NCBI RefSeq assembly: GCF_000513195.1
Contig: NZ_CBVI010000077.1
Span: 22,396 to 86,395, forward strand
Reading direction: 5' to 3'
Length of the DNA: 64,000 bases
Source: Bacteroides timonensis
GTDB lineage: Bacteria; Bacteroidota; Bacteroidia; Bacteroidales; Bacteroidaceae
The notes under the pieces were generated by a model. It searched no databases. It was not told where the DNA came from and saw only the letters and a program-made list of their open reading frames with translations. Made by a program: the position numbers and the translations under genes. Shown in pieces: positions 9,578-18,678 of this stretch (the stretch's first letter is position 1; each line of letters begins with the position of its first letter).

Positions 9578-11983
9578 ATGAGAAAAGTATTAGTTACCAC
9601 CTTGCTGGTTGCCGCCACCTTGAGCAGCCAGGCGCAAGTGAAAAACCAATCGCACGGGTATCCCATCGATCCCGTACCTTTCACCTCGGTGAAAGTAACC
9701 GACTCCTTCTGGGGACAACGCCTCAACGCGAGCCGCGAAGTAACCATTCCTCTTGCTTTCAGCAAATGCGAGGAAACAGGAAGATATCAGAACTTCGTCA
9801 ACGCAGCGCATCCCAGCGATACGATTAAAGTAGGCGGACTGGCTTTCGACGATACGGACGTATACAAAACTATCGAAGGTGCCAGCTACCTGTTGCAGAC
9901 TTATCCGGACAAGAAACTGGCTAAATACATTGACAGCGTGCTCGTCATCGTAGCCGCCGCACAGGAAGCGGACGGATACCTCTACACCAGTCGTACCATG
10001 AATCCGAAACATCCGCACGAATGGGCAGGAAACAAGCGCTGGGAAAAAGTAGAAGACCTAAGCCACGAGTTCTATAATCTGGGACACATGGTGGAAGGCG
10101 CAATAGCCCACTATCAGGCAACCGGGAAGAAAAACTTCCTCAACATCGCCATCAAGTACGCCGATTGCGTATGTCGTGAGATAGGTACAGGAGAAGGGCA
10201 GCAAATCCGTGTTCCCGGACATCAGATTGCAGAAATGGCACTTGCCAAGCTTTATCTGGTCACTGGAGACAAGAAATACCTCGACCAGGCTAAATTCTTC
10301 CTCGACCAGCGCGGATACACCAGCCGCACGGACGAATACAGCCAGGCACATAAACCGGTGGTTCAGCAGGATGAAGCTGTGGGACACGCCGTTCGCGCCG
10401 CATATATGTATGCAGGTATGGCCGATGTAGCCGCCTTGACGGGAGACACTGCCTATATTCATGCCATCGACCGCATCTGGGACAATATCGTCGGTAAGAA
10501 GTATTACATCACCGGCGGTATCGGAGCCACAGCTGCCGGAGAGGCTTTCGGCAAGAACTACGAATTGCCCAACATGTCAGCTTATTGCGAGACTTGCGCA
10601 GCTATCGGCAATGTATATGTCAACTACCGTCTGTTCTTGCTTCACGGCGAGTCAAAGTATTATGATGTATTGGAACGTACCTTATATAACGGTTTGATTT
10701 CGGGCGTATCACTGGACGGCGGCGGTTTCTTCTACCCGAATCCGTTGGAGAGCATGGGACAACATCAACGCCAACCTTGGTTCGGCTGCGCTTGCTGCCC
10801 CTCTAATATCTGCCGTTTCATTCCGTCATTGCCGGGATATATCTATGCGGTGAAGGATAAAGATGTCTATGTTAACCTCTTCATGTCCAATACTTCGGAC
10901 CTGAAAGTGGATGGCAAAGCTGTTTCTATCGAGCAAACCACCAAATACCCGTGGAACGGTGACATCACCATCGGCATCAACAAGAATAACGCCGGACAGT
11001 TCAACCTGAAAGTCCGTATTCCCGGATGGGTTCGGGGTCAGGTAGTTCCCAGTGACCTGTATGCCTATAGTGACGGCAAGCGTCTGAAGTATACAGTAAA
11101 AGTAAACGGAGAAGCCGTACAGAATGAACTGAAGGATGGTTATTTCTGCATTGACCGCCGTTGGAAAAAGGGTGATAAGGTGGAAGTACACTTAGACATG
11201 GAACCGCGTACCGTGAAAGCCAGCAATAAGGTGGAAGCCGACCGCGGACGCATTGCCGTAGAACGCGGACCGATTGTATACTGTGCAGAATTCCCGGATA
11301 ATAACTTCGACATCTTCAGCGTATTCATGAACCGCAACCCGAAGTTTGAAGTAGTGGAAAAGCCCGATCTGCTGTATGGCATCAACCAATTGAAGACCGA
11401 CGCACAGACACTTGGCTATGACGATCAGGGGCGCTTGACCACTACCGATGTGAGCCTGACACTGATACCTTACTACGCATGGGCCCACCGTGGTTCGGGA
11501 GCTATGGAAGTATGGTTGCCGCAAGAGCTGAGCGCATCCCGCCCCACCATGCCTGCCACACTGGCTTCGGAAAGTAAAATAGACGCATCCCACCGCGCAA
11601 GCTCCATTTCAGCCATCAACGACCGCCTGGTTCCGAAAGATGAAAATGACCGCTCCCTGCCCTACTATCATTGGTGGCCCAAACAGGGAACTACAGAATG
11701 GATCACGTATGAGTTCCCGGCAGAAGCTACCGTATCAAGTTCTACCGTATATTGGTTCGACGATGCTCCCTGGGGCGGTTGCCGTGTACCGAAAAGCTGG
11801 AAGGTATATTATAAAGATGCACAAGGCCAGTGGCACCCCGTCACAGGTACCGACAAATATGGCGTTGTAAAAGGTGCGGGAAACACCGTAAACTTTGATC
11901 CCGTGAAAACCAAATCAGTAAAACTGGAAATTACCCTGCCGGACAAACATGCAGCAGGTGTTTATGAATGGGAAGTACAATAA
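9578..11983 (+). CDS. GH127/GH146-type beta-L-arabinofuranosidase
   Basis: An 801-residue paralogue of the enzyme at 348-2786, but with a plain signal peptide (cleavage near SSQAQ) instead of a lipobox, so likely periplasmic. The catalytic set is complete: Glu322, Glu338 and Cys340 in ETC, and Cys406/Cys407 in FGCACCP; in HypBA1 the zinc-bound cysteine of the CC pair is the nucleophile. The C-terminal 130 residues (STVYWFDDAPWGGCRVPKSW) match the discoidin-like end of the other copy. It sits 22 bp after GH43 and 13 bp before a DPP4-like peptidase. Having one lipidated and one soluble copy in the same locus suggests steps at two places in the envelope; that is inference. Confidence 0.93.
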   Translation: MRKVLVTTLLVAATLSSQAQVKNQSHGYPIDPVPFTSVKVTDSFWGQRLNASREVTIPLAFSKCEETGRYQNFVNAAHPSDTIKVGGLAFDDTDVYKTIEGASYLLQTYPDKKLAKYIDSVLVIVAAAQEADGYLYTSRTMNPKHPHEWAGNKRWEKVEDLSHEFYNLGHMVEGAIAHYQATGKKNFLNIAIKYADCVCREIGTGEGQQIRVPGHQIAEMALAKLYLVTGDKKYLDQAKFFLDQRGYTSRTDEYSQAHKPVVQQDEAVGHAVRAAYMYAGMADVAALTGDTAYIHAIDRIWDNIVGKKYYITGGIGATAAGEAFGKNYELPNMSAYCETCAAIGNVYVNYRLFLLHGESKYYDVLERTLYNGLISGVSLDGGGFFYPNPLESMGQHQRQPWFGCACCPSNICRFIPSLPGYIYAVKDKDVYVNLFMSNTSDLKVDGKAVSIEQTTKYPWNGDITIGINKNNAGQFNLKVRIPGWVRGQVVPSDLYAYSDGKRLKYTVKVNGEAVQNELKDGYFCIDRRWKKGDKVEVHLDMEPRTVKASNKVEADRGRIAVERGPIVYCAEFPDNNFDIFSVFMNRNPKFEVVEKPDLLYGINQLKTDAQTLGYDDQGRLTTTDVSLTLIPYYAWAHRGSGAMEVWLPQELSASRPTMPATLASESKIDASHRASSISAINDRLVPKDENDRSLPYYHWWPKQGTTEWITYEFPAEATVSSSTVYWFDDAPWGGCRVPKSWKVYYKDAQGQWHPVTGTDKYGVVKGAGNTVNFDPVKTKSVKLEITLPDKHAAGVYEWEVQ

Positions 11984-11996
11984 AGGTTAGTTAGAT

Positions 11997-14246
11997 ATGA
12001 ATGTTTGTAAGTTAGGTTTGTCGATAGCCATGCTCCTTAGCGGGGGCATGGCTTTCGCACAAGGCACAGTGGATGATTATAACCGTGCCTACGCATTAAG
12101 AGAGAAATTCAGTGCCAACAAAGTTTTCTACTCCAACGTCACGCCGCAATGGATAGAAGGCACACATCAGTTCTGGTATGTACGCAATACGCCCGAAGGC
12201 CGTATCTACGTATCGGTGAACGCAGACAAGAAAAACAGAAAGGAGTTGTTCGACCACAAGCGTCTGTCAAGCGCACTGAGCAACGCATCCGGCAAAGAAG
12301 TAAAGCCCGAGACAATCCAACTGGAACGGTTACGGGTGAACCCGAGCTTAGATACGCTTCGTTTTGTATTTGGCAATCAGCGCTGGATGTACGCCACCCG
12401 CAAAAATCAGTTGGTAAATGAAGGCAACCTGCCCGGCCGCAATGCACCACAGAAACACTGGATGGAACGGGATGACGAAAAAGAAACCGCTCCCGTAACT
12501 TCACCCGATGGAAAGTATACCGCCTATATCAAAAATCAGAATGTATATGTGAAGGAACTTACCACCGGAAAAGAGAAGCAGTTGAGCCTTGACGGTACAC
12601 TCAGCAACTACTACTCAGCTTATATCCGCTGGTCTCCGGACAGCAAGAAAGTGGCATCCTGCAAAATCCGCCCGGTAGAGAAACGATATGTATACTATGT
12701 AGAGTCTTCTCCGGCGGATCAGCTCCAACCGAAACTGCACAAGCAGGAATATGCCAAACCGGGAGACGAACTTCCTTTCAAGATACCTTGCATTTATGAA
12801 GTTGAAACAGGACGAGGTATCATCCCCAGCACCGACCTCTTCGACCGGCAGTATGAAATATACGGCCCCGAATGGAACCCGGACAGCCGTTCTGTTACCT
12901 TCGAGTACAACCAGCGCGGACATCAGGCATATCGTGTACTTGAACTCTCTGCCGAAACAGGCGCCGTGCGTCCTCTGATAGAAGAAACCAGTGACAAGTA
13001 CGTGAACTATACCCGCCGCTTCCGCCACGACCTGAGGGACAACAAACACATCATCTGGATGAGCGAACGGGATAACTGGAACCACCTGTACATGTACGAC
13101 CGCACTACCGCACAGCCCGTCCATCAGATAACCCGCGGCGAATGGTATGTGCGCGAAGTGCTCCGCGTAGACGAGGACAACCGGCAGATTTATTTCTCCG
13201 CCAACGGTGTGCAGCCGGGCGAAGATCCTTACCTCATCCGCTACTACCGCATCGGCTTCGATGGCAAAGGATTCACCTGCCTCACTCCCGAAGAAGGTAT
13301 GCACCGGGCCTGGTTCTCACCGGACATGAATTATCTGGTAGACGTTTACTCTATGGTAAACAAAGCCCCCGTTGCCGTATTGCGCAGTGCCGAAGACGGC
13401 AAAGTGGTGATGCCGCTGGAGACAGCCGATATCAGTCGTCTGGAAGCAGAAGGTTGGAAAGCCCCCGAAGTATTTACAGCCAAGGGCCGCGACGGGAAAA
13501 CGGACATGTGGGGATTGATTGTACGCCCTACCAATTTCGACCCGAACCGGAAGTACCCGGTGATCGAATATATCTACCAAGGCCCCGGCGATCAATATGT
13601 GCCCAAAACCTTCATTCCGTACAATTGGTACATGACTTCCCTTGCCGAACTCGGCTTTATCGTCGTCATGGTAGATGGAATGGGAACCTCATTCCGCTCA
13701 CGTGAATTTGAAAACGTATGCTACAAGAATCTGAAAGATGCAGGACTTCCCGATCACATCTCCTGGATTAAAGCTGCCGGAGAGAAGTATCCGTATATGG
13801 ATATGGACCGCGTAGGCATCTATGGCTGTTCCGCCGGAGGCCAGGAATCCACCACTGCCGTGCTGCTGCATCCCGAATTCTACAAAGCCGCTTATTCCGC
13901 CTGTGGCTGCCACGACAACCGCATGGATAAAATCTGGTGGAACGAACTCTGGCTGGGATATCCCGTAGGAGATCAATATAAGGAAGGATCGAATGTAGAG
14001 AATGCCCATCTGCTGAGTCGCCCCCTGATGCTGGTGGTAGGCGAACTGGACGATAATGTAGATCCTGCCTCAACCATGCAGGTGGTGAACGCACTGATAA
14101 AAGCCAACAAAGATTTTGAATTGGTAGTGATTCCCGGTGCACACCACACGATGGGAGAAGATTTCGGGGAACATAAACGCTATGATTTCTTTGTACGCCA
14201 TCTGATGGGGGGAAACCCGCCGAAGTGGGAAGAGGTGAAGAAGTGA
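11997..14246 (+). CDS. S9 family dipeptidyl-peptidase IV-like serine peptidase
   Basis: A 749-residue exported peptidase (signal peptide to about MAFAQG). Residues about 60-480 form the DPP4 N-terminal beta-propeller; residues about 490-740 form the alpha/beta-hydrolase. The nucleophile is Ser612 in GCSAGG, the acid Asp685 in GELDDNVDP, and the base His716 or His717 in PGAHHTMGED. The family removes N-terminal dipeptides, often X-Pro. Only 13 bp separate it from the GH127-type gene, so it is co-transcribed with the glycan enzymes. A role on glycoprotein-linked arabinan (for example arabinogalactan proteins, which are proline rich) would make sense but is speculation. Its stop codon lies inside a palindromic repeat. 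Confidence 0.92.
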   Translation: MNVCKLGLSIAMLLSGGMAFAQGTVDDYNRAYALREKFSANKVFYSNVTPQWIEGTHQFWYVRNTPEGRIYVSVNADKKNRKELFDHKRLSSALSNASGKEVKPETIQLERLRVNPSLDTLRFVFGNQRWMYATRKNQLVNEGNLPGRNAPQKHWMERDDEKETAPVTSPDGKYTAYIKNQNVYVKELTTGKEKQLSLDGTLSNYYSAYIRWSPDSKKVASCKIRPVEKRYVYYVESSPADQLQPKLHKQEYAKPGDELPFKIPCIYEVETGRGIIPSTDLFDRQYEIYGPEWNPDSRSVTFEYNQRGHQAYRVLELSAETGAVRPLIEETSDKYVNYTRRFRHDLRDNKHIIWMSERDNWNHLYMYDRTTAQPVHQITRGEWYVREVLRVDEDNRQIYFSANGVQPGEDPYLIRYYRIGFDGKGFTCLTPEEGMHRAWFSPDMNYLVDVYSMVNKAPVAVLRSAEDGKVVMPLETADISRLEAEGWKAPEVFTAKGRDGKTDMWGLIVRPTNFDPNRKYPVIEYIYQGPGDQYVPKTFIPYNWYMTSLAELGFIVVMVDGMGTSFRSREFENVCYKNLKDAGLPDHISWIKAAGEKYPYMDMDRVGIYGCSAGGQESTTAVLLHPEFYKAAYSACGCHDNRMDKIWWNELWLGYPVGDQYKEGSNVENAHLLSRPLMLVVGELDDNVDPASTMQVVNALIKANKDFELVVIPGAHHTMGEDFGEHKRYDFFVRHLMGGNPPKWEEVKK

Positions 14247-14299
14247 TAAAGTGATAGGGTGATAGAGTGCTTATCACTTTACCACCCTATCACTCTACC
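14243..14299. repeat. palindrome with 8-bp-word arms, between convergent genes
   Basis: Two arms of about 25 bp made of GTGATAAA/GTGATAGG-type words face each other. The stop codons of both flanking convergent genes (TGA 14244-14246; TAG 14295-14297 on the minus strand) lie in the arms. It shares arm words with the repeats at 26772, 50001 and 59534 but lacks their TATAGCGCAGC core. Confidence 0.8.
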
Positions 14300-15734
14300 C
14301 CTTCAGTCGCATAATGAACTTACTTCCTTTCCCCAATTCGCTTTCCACCGTCAATGTTCCCCCATGTGCCTCCACAAAGTCTTTTGAAATGGAAAGTCCC
14401 AGTCCACTGCCTTGCACCTTTGTGCCGGGCACACGGAAATAACGGTCGAAGATACTCTGATGATAACGGGGATCGATACCTTTACCGAAATCCTGCACAT
14501 ACAGTTCAACAAAGTCTCCCTCACGCTTGGCACCAATAACGACACGTCCGTTTTCTTTTGAATAACGGACTGCATTGCTCAGAAGATTCGTCAATACCCA
14601 GGCTATCTTCTCACTATCCACAAACAGTTTCGGCATTTTTTCCTCCGGATACTCCACTTCTATCTGGATGCCGAACTTATCCGCCTGAACCTGATTGGCT
14701 TTAATGGCATATTCTATAAGTTCGATAGGCTTGGTTATCTTCGGCATCATCTGGAGCTTGCCGGCTTCTACTTGTGTCATATTCAGGAGTTCACCGGTGA
14801 TACCCAGCAGGCGGTCGGCATTCTCTTTAATGCTTTTCGATAATTGTTCCTGCTCATCATTCAAAGCTCCTACCCGCTTGTCTTCCAACAACTGCAAACT
14901 CATAAGAATAGCTGAGATAGGCGTTTTCAGTTCATGGGAGATGGTGGAGATAAAGGTTGTTTTGGCAGAATCCAACTCTTTAAATTCGGTGATATTCTTC
15001 AGCAGGATCACATCACCCAAGTTCTGCGGTTCATCCGTATCGGCATCCGTATTCATAATGGTGATGTAAGAAGCCTGAAAATAGCTTTCCTTATTATCCG
15101 CATAGATTTTCAAGGGTTCTTTCTTCTCACCCGAAGTAATCAGTTCCCGAACCAGACGACGAAGGAGATCATTCTTCAAGGACAGTTCCTCGGCAGAGTG
15201 GCGGATTACATCTTCACGTTTCAGATTCAATACGGTAAGTGCTTCTTTATTGATAAAGAGTATTTCATGCTCACAATTCAGACCGATAATAGGTTCATGG
15301 ATACTGTTCACAACGGCTTCAAGAAACTTCTTGGCAGAAAGAATATCGTTCAGCGTACTGGCACGATATTCAGTCAGGCGCTCAGCCATACTGTTGAAGC
15401 TATCGGCCACCTGGCGGAATTCCTCGTGTCCGCTCATATCCAAACGTTTCTCATAGTTATGATTGGCGATTTCAAGGATGCCACGCGTCAGTTCCTGGAT
15501 AGGCTTGTTGATGGAACGGGGAAGCCAGACCAGCAACACGATACTGGCAAGAATGCAAATAGCACCTGTAACGGAAATCCACAGCAAAGCACGTTCCAGT
15601 CCGGGCATGGCGGCAGGACTGTCCGGTTCGGTGGCTGTCAGTATCTGAAGATTCACTACGGAGAGAGCAACCAGCAGAATGATCATACCAGCCAGAATGC
15701 CTACACTGAGTATTAATTTAGTACGAATATTCAT
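14295..15734 (-). CDS. sensor histidine kinase (HAMP-PAS-HisKA-HATPase), likely the Kdp kinase
   Basis: A 479-residue membrane kinase. Transmembrane segments lie at about 7-30 and 48-71 with a short periplasmic loop. A HAMP domain follows (about 72-125), then PAS (about 130-245), then the HisKA dimerisation helix with phospho-acceptor His267 in STISHELKTP. The ATPase domain has the N box (WVLTNLLSNAVRYS) and G boxes (DFGKGID, GSGLGLSISK). It lies 21 bp after the KdpD input-domain gene on the same strand, so together they correspond to the single KdpD protein of Proteobacteria. Its membrane part is not the four-helix KdpD type, which suggests a different sensor end was recruited. Confidence 0.9.
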   Translation of the reverse strand: MNIRTKLILSVGILAGMIILLVALSVVNLQILTATEPDSPAAMPGLERALLWISVTGAICILASIVLLVWLPRSINKPIQELTRGILEIANHNYEKRLDMSGHEEFRQVADSFNSMAERLTEYRASTLNDILSAKKFLEAVVNSIHEPIIGLNCEHEILFINKEALTVLNLKREDVIRHSAEELSLKNDLLRRLVRELITSGEKKEPLKIYADNKESYFQASYITIMNTDADTDEPQNLGDVILLKNITEFKELDSAKTTFISTISHELKTPISAILMSLQLLEDKRVGALNDEQEQLSKSIKENADRLLGITGELLNMTQVEAGKLQMMPKITKPIELIEYAIKANQVQADKFGIQIEVEYPEEKMPKLFVDSEKIAWVLTNLLSNAVRYSKENGRVVIGAKREGDFVELYVQDFGKGIDPRYHQSIFDRYFRVPGTKVQGSGLGLSISKDFVEAHGGTLTVESELGKGSKFIMRLKG

Positions 15735-15755
15735 AATGCACTGATGAATTAAATT

Positions 15756-16880
15756 TTATGCAAGTATAATCAAATCTATGTTTGCTTGCGCCAATTCGCT
15801 CACAAATTTTCTGTATTTCAACACCATGAACAAGGATTGCGGAAAGCGGAAAGCAGGACTTCCCATGCAAACCGTCGTAATTTGCCGCTCTTTACAGGCC
15901 CGTACCACGGCATCCAGCACGTCCCGGGACTGTACCTGGAGAACTTCACCATCCAACTCAGTAACCAGTTTGAAGTGGTTCAGCAGATAACGCTGGCTTG
16001 CCAGGTCGATGCGGTCGGCACTCTCGCGGGGCGTCTGCACATACAGGGCAATGAAAGAAGTATTGTAGCGGGTAGCCAGCCGTGCCGCCTTACGGATGAT
16101 GCGCCGTGGCGTCTTCTCATGACTGCTGATGCATGCCAGAAACTTCTCGTGCCGGACGCCTACGCTCGAAATGACGACTTCGTTCTCCACCTTCTTCTCC
16201 ACTCGCAGGGCTACTTCCTTCAAGGCCAGTTCACGGAGTTGGAGGATGTTCTCGGTCCGGAAGAAGTTGGTCAGTGCCGTCTGCACCTTCTCCGGGCGAT
16301 AAATCTTGCCGGCTTTCAGACGGGTTATCAGTTCTTCGGCAGTCAGGTCGATGTTCACCACCTCGTCCGCTTCCTGAAGGACACTGTCGGGGATGCGCTC
16401 TTTGACTTCGATGCCGGAGATGCCTTGCACTTCTTCGTTCACGCTCTCGATGTGCTGGATGTTGACGGCGGAAATCACGTTGATGCCTTCGTCCAAAAGG
16501 TCCATCACGTCCTGCCAACGCTTTTCGTTACGACTGCCTTCTACGTTGGTATGCGCCAGTTCGTCCACGATGACTATTTCGGGATGGATGCGGATGATAC
16601 CCTCCAAATCCATTTCTTCCAGTTCCTTGCCTTTGTAGAATATCCGGCGGCGGGGGATGACGGGCAGGCCTGCAAGGAGAGCTTCCGTCCCGGCACGTCC
16701 GTGGGTTTCGATGTAGCCGATTTGCACGTCTACGCCGTTGTCCAGCAGGTCGTGGGCTTCCTGGAGCATCCGGTAAGACTTGCCCACACCGGCTATCATG
16801 CCGATGTAAATCTTGAACTTGCCACGACGGGATTTCTTTATCAGGTCGAGGAAGTGTTGCACGTTTTGTTCTCTGTCCAT
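15756..16880 (-). CDS. kdpD: KdpD N-terminal input protein (KdpD and Usp domains, no kinase)
   Basis: The 374 residues equal the cytoplasmic N-terminal half of KdpD. Residues 20-230 are the KdpD domain with Walker A (GMIAGVGKS, Lys34) and Walker B (EIVIVDELAHTN). Residues about 250-374 form a universal-stress-protein fold. There are no membrane helices and no kinase core; translation stops and the histidine kinase starts 21 bp later as a separate gene. In full KdpD this part binds nucleotides and tunes the kinase to potassium or second messengers. An array of six 22-bp dyads lies just before its start codon. Confidence 0.93.
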   Translation of the reverse strand: MDREQNVQHFLDLIKKSRRGKFKIYIGMIAGVGKSYRMLQEAHDLLDNGVDVQIGYIETHGRAGTEALLAGLPVIPRRRIFYKGKELEEMDLEGIIRIHPEIVIVDELAHTNVEGSRNEKRWQDVMDLLDEGINVISAVNIQHIESVNEEVQGISGIEVKERIPDSVLQEADEVVNIDLTAEELITRLKAGKIYRPEKVQTALTNFFRTENILQLRELALKEVALRVEKKVENEVVISSVGVRHEKFLACISSHEKTPRRIIRKAARLATRYNTSFIALYVQTPRESADRIDLASQRYLLNHFKLVTELDGEVLQVQSRDVLDAVVRACKERQITTVCMGSPAFRFPQSLFMVLKYRKFVSELAQANIDLIILA

Positions 16881-16934
16881 ACCTTTAAGTAGTTATCATT
16901 ATGGGTTAGCTGGGATTGGTAAGTGAGTTGGCAT

Positions 16935-17066
16935 ATCATCAATACGGATGATGGGTATCATCAATACGGATGATGAGTACCATCAATACGGATGATGGGT
17001 ATAATCAATGCCAATGATTCCTACAATCAATGCCAATGATTCCCACAATCAATGCCAATGATTCTA
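16935..17066. repeat. six tandem 22-bp dyad units
   Basis: Six units of exactly 22 bp run without spacers. Units 1-3 share the core CATCAATACGGATGATG; units 4-6 share AATCAATGCCAATGATT. Each unit is a dyad centred on the same base (CATCA/TGATG in the first type, AATCA/TGATT in the second). The outer arm pair changes from C-G to A-T on both sides together. The array lies between the barrel-protein stop and the KdpD-domain start codon, on a polycistronic minus-strand unit. It contains no ORF of note. Confidence 0.95.
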
Positions 17067-17104
17067 TGCTAAGTCATAGAGACAAGATACCTCTGTCACT
17101 TACA

Positions 17105-17854
17105 TTAAGGCTTTAAGGTTATACCAAAGACTAAGTGGGTATCTTCCAAACAAGGATTCCAGATAGCCTGTGCAAATATAGGCAATGAAAACGAGTCTGT
17201 TATCCTGATAGCCGTAGTAGCTTTCAATGCTACATTGGTAAAGGCAAAACCGGAGTTTCCATATCCTACCGTATAAGTTTCATAAGGAACGAATCCTACG
17301 GTTGCATTCAAACCTACCGACTTCACGCTGAACGGATAGTTCAGTTCACAATAGGAAGAATAGTTTTGCGCGCCTTCCTCATTTTTATCGGCTCCCGCAA
17401 ACATGGTGTACCAAGCTATGGACAGGGGAAACTTCTCGCAAGGCAACGTATAGGCCAGACCAGCTTCAAAGAAATGTGCCGTCTCATGACTTTTGAAGTT
17501 GAAATACTGCCGGGCACCCTGTCCCGCCCACCAAAGGCTTGCCACAGACAGTGACAGACCGGACTCGCCGAATGCGTAAGCTGCCGTCAGGTCTATTTCC
17601 TTGTTTGCCTGGCCTTCGGTAGATTTATAACCGTCGAAGTCCGTGGAACCCCACGCAGTCAGAGAAAAGCTGCCGATGCCGAAACCCAGTGTAGGTTGGA
17701 AGCTGGCTCCCGTCTGATATACGCCGCGCCAGACGTAAGAGCTTACTAAATCACCCTGCACGGTAAATTCCTGTGCCTTCACATCATTTGTCCCGAAAAA
17801 ACATGCAGCAACAATGGCTGCTATTACAAAAAACGTTCTTTTTACTTGTTTCAT
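17105..17854 (-). CDS. outer-membrane beta-barrel protein in the Kdp operon (TorF/Gcw_chp-like)
   Basis: A 249-residue protein with a signal peptide (cleavage near VKAQEF) and alternating beta-strand pattern throughout. The opening strand SSYVWRGVYQTGASFQP resembles the SNYVWRG signature of the TorF/Gcw_chp barrel family. No lipobox. It lies between kdpC and the KdpD half, in the same direction. The position suggests a pore that lets potassium or another small solute across the outer membrane under Kdp-inducing conditions; this is inference from neighbours. The C-terminus (ITLKP) lacks the typical final aromatic residue of outer-membrane barrels. Confidence 0.7.
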   Translation of the reverse strand: MKQVKRTFFVIAAIVAACFFGTNDVKAQEFTVQGDLVSSYVWRGVYQTGASFQPTLGFGIGSFSLTAWGSTDFDGYKSTEGQANKEIDLTAAYAFGESGLSLSVASLWWAGQGARQYFNFKSHETAHFFEAGLAYTLPCEKFPLSIAWYTMFAGADKNEEGAQNYSSYCELNYPFSVKSVGLNATVGFVPYETYTVGYGNSGFAFTNVALKATTAIRITDSFSLPIFAQAIWNPCLEDTHLVFGITLKP

Positions 17855-17891
17855 AATTCATTCAATCTTTAAAATACAATCTTTTAAAAAG

Positions 17892-17967
17892 AGAGAGGCG
17901 TGTCTCCGTTCACCCTGTTTTTAGACATCACCATGGCAAAATATGAACGGAGCCTGTCCGCCTCTCT
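17892..17967. repeat. two-part inverted repeat upstream of the barrel gene
   Basis: AGAGAGGCG (17892-17900) pairs with CGCCTCTCT (17959-17967), and CCGTTCA (17906-17912) pairs with TGAACGG (17944-17950). In mRNA this would form a stem with an internal bulge about 40 nt before the barrel start codon, suited to processing or attenuation between kdpC and the barrel gene. Confidence 0.65.
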
Positions 17968-17973
17968 GTGAGA

Positions 17974-18090
17974 TACAAGATACGAGCTACAAGCTACGAG
18001 TGACGAGTACCTTTCGGCATGATAGCCGGGCGAATAATTATTCGCCCACAAGTATAGCGCAGCAACTTGTAACCTGTAGCTTGTAGCTTA
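17974..18090. repeat. TATAGCGCAGC-core palindrome, 7-bp-word arms
   Basis: The left arm is made of CTACGAG/CTACAAG-type 7-bp words and faces complementary words after 18061. The core TATAGCGCAGC is at 18053-18063. Between left arm and core lies a perfect 20-bp palindrome (18028-18047), apparently an insertion compared with the copy at 56247. It occupies most of the kdpC to barrel-gene gap. Confidence 0.8.
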
Positions 18091-18091
18091 A

Positions 18092-18664
18092 CTACTTATT
18101 TGCCTCTTCGAGTGCAATGTTCAGTTTCAGCACATTCACTTTCTCCGTACCGAAAAGGCCGAGAAGCGGTTTCTGTACTGCATTGTCTACGAGAGTCTTT
18201 ACTTGTGCCTCATCCATGCCACATGCCTGGGCTACGCGTTTCACCTGTACATAAGCACTGGCGGGAGTGATATCCGGATCAAGCCCCGAAGCACTGGCTG
18301 TCACCATTTCAGCCGGAACGTCCTTGCGTTGCAGATAGGGATGGTGCACCAGGAAAGTATCGATACGGGCTTCTACTTCCGAAAGGTATTCTTCGTTGGT
18401 AGGGCCTTTGTTGCTACCGGAAGAACTGGCAGCATCGTAACCGTCACCGGCATGGGAAGGGCGCCCCCAGAAGTAGATGTCTTTTGTGAACATCTGTCCT
18501 ACATTAGCGGCACCGACCACTTTACCATCCAGAGTCGCTACTTCCGCATTACCCTTATTGGGACCTGCCACCTGGGCAAATATCCACAGGATAAGGATAT
18601 AGAATACAGAGAAGAACACGCAAAAAGCAAGTGTTATTTTGAGGGATTTCAATAAAGTTTTCAT
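18092..18664 (-). CDS. kdpC: KdpC, potassium-transporting ATPase subunit C
   Basis: A 190-residue subunit with one N-terminal membrane helix (about 10-31) and a periplasmic domain carrying family segments YFWGRPSHA, GSNKGPTNEEY and ASGLDPDITPASA. KdpC holds the KdpFABC complex together and raises potassium affinity. It starts 14 bp after kdpB. The normal order kdpF-A-B-C is kept. Length matches the family. Confidence 0.96.
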   Translation of the reverse strand: MKTLLKSLKITLAFCVFFSVFYILILWIFAQVAGPNKGNAEVATLDGKVVGAANVGQMFTKDIYFWGRPSHAGDGYDAASSSGSNKGPTNEEYLSEVEARIDTFLVHHPYLQRKDVPAEMVTASASGLDPDITPASAYVQVKRVAQACGMDEAQVKTLVDNAVQKPLLGLFGTEKVNVLKLNIALEEANK

Positions 18665-18678
18665 TATCTTGTTATTTA

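Noticed and set aside
15786..16892. Long open frame antisense to the KdpD input gene
   Set aside because: Its translation has no recognisable motifs and it mirrors a clearly conserved gene with KdpD and Usp motifs.
16935..17066. Possible CRISPR array
   Set aside because: Units are directly joined without unique spacers, each unit is self-complementary, and no cas genes are nearby.
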